A stretch of 64,000 nucleotides of DNA. Origin: Heterodera schachtii (lineage: Eukaryota > Nematoda > Chromadorea > Rhabditida > Heteroderidae). The notes under the pieces were generated by a model that had not been told where the DNA came from, ran no database searches, and was given only the letters and a program-made list of their open reading frames with translations. The translations under genes were made by a program, and so were the position numbers. Positions 60,552 to 64,000 of the stretch are shown here, piece by piece. The number at the start of each line of letters is the position of its first letter. Position 1 is the first letter of the stretch. The DNA is taken from assembly GCA_023374025.1 (NCBI GenBank), contig SIJG01000036.1, positions 820,777 through 884,776 on the forward strand. Direction: 5' to 3'.

Positions 60552-62773
60552 AAGACATCCAAAAGCGACTGTCACTTCCGCCGGACATTCGTCTGCCCCA
60601 AAATGTGATCGACAAATTGAATAGAACACCAACTCTGGACAATCCGTTGACGCGGAAGAGCAAAAGGGCGTCGCTGAACGAAATCGGATTCGGCAAATTG
60701 GAGACGTACAAAAAAATATTCGATTTGGGCGAGGGAACGTACGCGACAGTTTATCTGGGCAAGAGTTTGTTGACGGGCAAAAACGTGGCACTGAAGGAAA
60801 TCCGATTGGAACACGAAGAGGGCGCGCCGTGCACAGCGTAAGTGACCGACGATGGCACACGTTAAAAGAGGAAAAAGGGGGGAGGAGAAAAAGCCAATGG
60901 GAGGGGATAAATGGGGGAATGATGGGGAGATTAGTGAAATGGACGAAAATGAAAGGAATATCCCCATTCAGAATAAGGGAAGTGTCACTGCTCAGAAACT
61001 TACGACACGCGAACATTGTGACGCTGCACGACATTGTGTACACGGACAGGTGGCACTGCACACTTTTGGGATGGCATTTTGCCATTTAAACCCACGAAAA
61101 GCAAATGGGCCAAAGGGGGGGGGGATGAGGCACAGAATGACCAACTAATCCCTTTTTTCTCATTGCCCTCACCCAAAAGTACATCCGTTAGGATTCTCAC
61201 GTTGGTCTTCGAGTTTGTGGAGCGCGACTTGAGGGAGTACATGGAGGAGTTGGACGGGATGATCAGCATCGCCAATGTCAAACTGTTCCTTGTGCAGCTT
61301 TTGCGCGGATTGGCCTATTGCCATTGCCGGCGGATTTTGCACCGCGACTTGAAGCCGCAGAATTTGCTGATCAATCGGATGGGCGAACTCAAATTGGCCG
61401 ACTTTGGTTTAGCCCGGGCGCAGTCGGTGCCCACCAAAACGTACTCCAACGAAGTGGTCACTCTGTGGTACAGACCGCCCGATGTGCTGCTCGGTAAGCC
61501 CGGCCAATGGGTGTCCCCTCGCGGCGTTGGCATTTCATTTGCCCTTTTCCCAGGCTCCACGGATTATTCCACGCACATTGACTTGTGGGGCGTCGGCTGC
61601 ATTCTCTACGAAATGCTTCTCCACAAAGTGCCGTTTCCGTCGCCATTGCTCTTTCTTTTTTTTTGTTAATTTGATTTGCCCATTTGTTTAGCCAATGTTC
61701 CCCGGCAGCACAACTGATGAACAATTGAATCTGATCTTCCAAAAGCTCGGCACGCCCTCTCCCGCGGTCCATGCCGACATTTGCGCCCTCCAGGCCTTCA
61801 AAAATGGCCAATTCCGACAACACAATGCCAAACCGTTGCTTAACCCTCCCCGAATTTCGCCCGAACGTGCCGACCTGTTGAGCAAACTCTTGAAGGTTAA
61901 CTTTTGTGCTCCAGGGGATGGTTTATTGGTCATTATCATTTAATTGGCCGTCGTTTTGCAGTACGAAGGAAAGTACAGAATTTCCGCCACCGACGCAATG
62001 CGCCATCCGATGCTGAACTGTTTTCCCGCACAATTGTTCTCCCTCCCAGACACAGTATGAAACAATTGCTCATTCTCAGTACAGTACCCCTCCCATTTGA
62101 CAATTGTAGGAATCTGTGCTGAGTTTGCCCGGAGTGCATTTTGACGTGTGGATGAAGGTGAAGCGGAAGAAGCCAAAAGCGGGGGCAATGCTTCGAATTG
62201 CTTCAACATTTTGCCAACATTTTTCAGTTTTTTGAACGGGCGCCCAACCGAGCGGAGATGGAAAAAGAGTTCTTCTCGCAGTTGGACAATCCTTTGCTGG
62301 GCAAAGCCTTCAAATTGGCCATCATCGGCGAATGGTTGGCCGCCAACAGTTTGGACGTGCGTAAAATGGGGAAAGTTGCGTAAAATGCCGCTGCATTTCA
62401 GCAGGGAAGTTACACGCCGACCAACTCGGAATTGTTGGAGTTTTGGGTGTCAAAGAGAGCGCCCGACCGATTGTTGGCATGCGAGCACGGCGTGGTCGAC
62501 TACGAAATTGAGGGCTCCAAAGTGAAAACGAATGTTTTGTTCGAAGCGGCAACGACCGCAGGAAATGTAAAAGGACAAAACGACGGATGCAACTGAACAT
62601 TTGACGGTCCCTTTCAGTTGCCGAACATTTTCAAGGACAAAAAGTGTGCCACGTTTGAAAAGTTGCAGGAGGAACGGTTCAAACAGGAAGTGCACGAGTT
62701 CAAGCAGCGCGGGAGCGGCGGAGGCATTTTCGGCGGCATTGGCAACTTTAAAAAAAAATGGGGGAGGGACTGA
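60552..62773 (+). CDS. pct-1: PCTAIRE-family cyclin-dependent kinase (CDK16-18 / PCT-1) with novel C-terminal extension; 5' exons missing
   Basis: Exons 60552-60837, 60972-61049, 61180-61493, 61554-61627, 61692-61895, 61962-62054, 62110-62157, 62228-62356, 62402-62566, 62618-62773. The first seven encode a full Ser/Thr kinase: '[16 protein letters not shown]' (family-specific pre-kinase segment), Gly-loop '[10 protein letters not shown]', 'VALKEI' lysine, PCTAIRE helix (split by an intron after PCTA), 'HRDLKPQN', 'DFGLA', '[14 protein letters not shown]' and a CDK C-lobe. The final three exons add about 150 residues in correct phase ('[20 protein letters not shown]' to '[10 protein letters not shown]') that I do not recognise and that PCTAIRE kinases normally lack. 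Near 60597-60603 one extra base is needed to stay in frame. The initiator exon lies upstream and was not identified. Confidence 0.88.
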
Positions 62774-62925
62774 TCGAACAGAACGGCACTTGGTGGTCAA
62801 TGGCAATATTATTTATTAATTATGAAATTCTTTCATTTTTCCTCCGTTGTTTTTCCTTTTGAATAAATAATTTGTCTCTTTCTCTGCTGTATTTCTCTCA
62901 CTTTCAGTGATGGCACACACAGCAC
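62774..62925. other. 3' flank of the CDK gene
   Basis: AT- and T-rich stretch with 'gaataaat' near 62861, which could serve as a polyadenylation signal region. Nothing else recognised. Confidence 0.4.
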
Positions 62926-63190
62926 ATACCGTACTTACTGCTGAATTTGAACCCACGGGACCTCTGTTTTTCAATCCCTTTCAAAAAAAGGGGGGGGGCT
63001 TTATTTCAGGGGCGGAGTTCTATTTCAGTTAGAGTTGAGCGGGACCTGGAATTTTGCACAAGACCGAGACATAATCGGCTTGAAAAACCGGGACTTTTTG
63101 GCTGGGAAAACCGGGAATTTCCCGCCGGTCGTAAATGCGATATATAAAGTAAAAAATACTGACAGAATAAATTACAGTATCATTTCCGCT
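62926..63190. repeat. Dispersed repeat copy 2, with an extra internal block
   Basis: Shares ordered motifs with 49147-49300 ('GCACATACCGTACTTACTG', 'gaacccacggg', 'ctttatttcagggg', 'gcgatatataaagtaaa', 'ttacagtatc'). It contains about 105 bases (roughly 63027-63130, 'gagcgggacctggaatttt' to 'ggaatttcccgccggtc') absent from copy 1. Confidence 0.8.
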
Positions 63191-63359
63191 GTGATTTAAT
63201 AGAAATATTCTGATTTTGGATATAAAAATTTTTTTCTAAAAATTTGAAATTATTAGAGCCCGGACGGGACTTCTGGTACTGAAACCTGGATTTTTTCTAT
63301 AATTCTAGAGAATTTCTCAATGAAAAATTTTGAAAAATCTCAAAAATATCCCTCCTATT

Positions 63360-63528
63360 AATCGCATGTCTCTACAACTTCTGTACGCTAAGATTCCTTA
63401 CGATGAACTTGGTATTCATAGAAATTACTGCAATTTGCACTGTTTCCCTAGGAATTACAGTACTTTTTTACGGTTCGAAATTGAACAAGTCATTTCTCAG
63501 CGTACAGAAGTTGTAGAGACATGCGATT
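63360..63528. repeat. Perfect 30-bp inverted repeat with 109-bp loop
   Basis: Left arm 63360-63389 (begins AATCGCATGTCTCTACAACT) is exactly complementary to right arm 63499-63528 (ends AGTTGTAGAGACATGCGATT, apart from the outermost bases as given). The loop itself contains further complementarity. Probably the core of a fold-back element; transcription would give a stable hairpin. Confidence 0.9.
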
Positions 63529-63598
63529 TTTTGCATTTTGTAGCCAATCATGTTCTCTTTCTGTCCGCCATGTTCATCTTCCACGAAAATTTGTTTCC

Positions 63599-63795
63599 AG
63601 CCCCCTATGAATTTTTTTCTGAAAATTTCCCGATTTCAAGCCATTTTTTGGTTTTCAGATCACCCTGAAGGAGTGATCTGATCACTTTGGTGCAACTAAC
63701 TTTTTTGATCAGCATAAAAAGTTATAATAGTATGAATTTTTTCAGGTTTTTTCATGCCCTCTAAAATAAGTTACATGTCTTCAAAGTTTTGAGTT
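63599..63795. repeat. Dispersed repeat shared with 1045-1165
   Basis: Common text in the same order: 'cagccccctatgaattttt' versus 'cagcccctaggaattttt', 'ttttttggttttcag', 'gaaggagtgatctgat' and 'catgtcttc'. The two copies sit at opposite ends of the window, in the same orientation, and are diverged. Confidence 0.75.
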
Positions 63796-64000
63796 TACAA
63801 TTTTGTTACGCCAAATTTGGGACAATTTTCGGAAAAAATTCATAAAAAAAATTTTTCTTTTACACTTTCCAATTTTTTTGTGGGGTTCTTAATATTTATG
63901 GGGGAGGTATGCTTGGTAAAAATTTCATCTCGATTCGTCCACGAGAAATAGCTGAAGTGGTAAAAAAATACTTGAGTTTATAATTTTGTTACAGAGCATA

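Noticed and set aside
1..64000. CRISPR arrays, bacterial operons or horizontally acquired gene clusters
   Set aside because: No direct-repeat/spacer arrays, no intronless gene runs, and all identified genes are intron-rich animal families.

Overview
The window looks like nuclear DNA from a nematode, most likely a plant-parasitic tylenchid such as a cyst-nematode relative. This is inferred from split genes with many introns (about 42 bp upward, GT...TTTTCAG type), nematode-style orthologues (CBP-1, CED-3 with a CARD, PCT-1 and a serotonin receptor), AT-rich intergenic DNA with long poly-G runs, and many short terminal-inverted-repeat transposons. The species cannot be fixed from sequence alone.

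Layout: 2.9-13.9 kb (minus) holds a complete CBP/p300 acetyltransferase gene with every diagnostic domain. 14-19 kb is non-coding and carries two adjacent hAT-like elements. 19.0-24.0 kb (minus) is a serotonin-type GPCR of about 18 exons. 24-34 kb is gene-poor and full of simple repeats, poly-G blocks and a 33-bp minisatellite. 34.1-38.0 kb (plus) is a complete CED-3-type caspase. 38.6-39.8 kb is a MULE-like element with a hAT-like element nested inside it. 41.0-42.0 kb (plus) is a membrane-anchored MATH-domain protein. 43.7-50.8 kb (plus) is a long fibronectin-III ectodomain that resembles an R3 receptor tyrosine phosphatase but stops after the membrane segment. 51.4-53.0 kb (minus) is mitochondrial C1QBP/p32. 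54.4-56.3 kb (plus) is a protein of three NZF zinc fingers. 57.9-59.5 kb (minus) is an RNF5/RNF185-type RING ligase whose last exon runs in splice phase into a fragment of ABCE1. 59.8-60.1 kb (plus) is a small Cys/His-rich ORF. 60.5-62.8 kb (plus) is a PCTAIRE-family CDK with an unfamiliar C-terminal tail. The last kilobase is repeats.

The genes do not form an operon or obvious pathway. They are ordinary single-copy eukaryotic genes on both strands. What stands out is modular gene remodelling within about 20 kb: a phosphatase-less receptor, NZF fingers without an OTU domain, a RING/ABCE1 junction and a kinase with a novel tail. There is also a dense set of TIR elements with clean target-site duplications. 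Three conserved exons each need one extra base to stay in frame, always at or next to a short homopolymer, which suggests residual assembly errors. No new multi-gene system was found.

Most exon boundaries come from reading GT/AG sites and checking phase and homology by eye. They are firm for the caspase, MATH, C1QBP, NZF, RING, CDK and GPCR genes, and approximate for CBP and the fibronectin gene.
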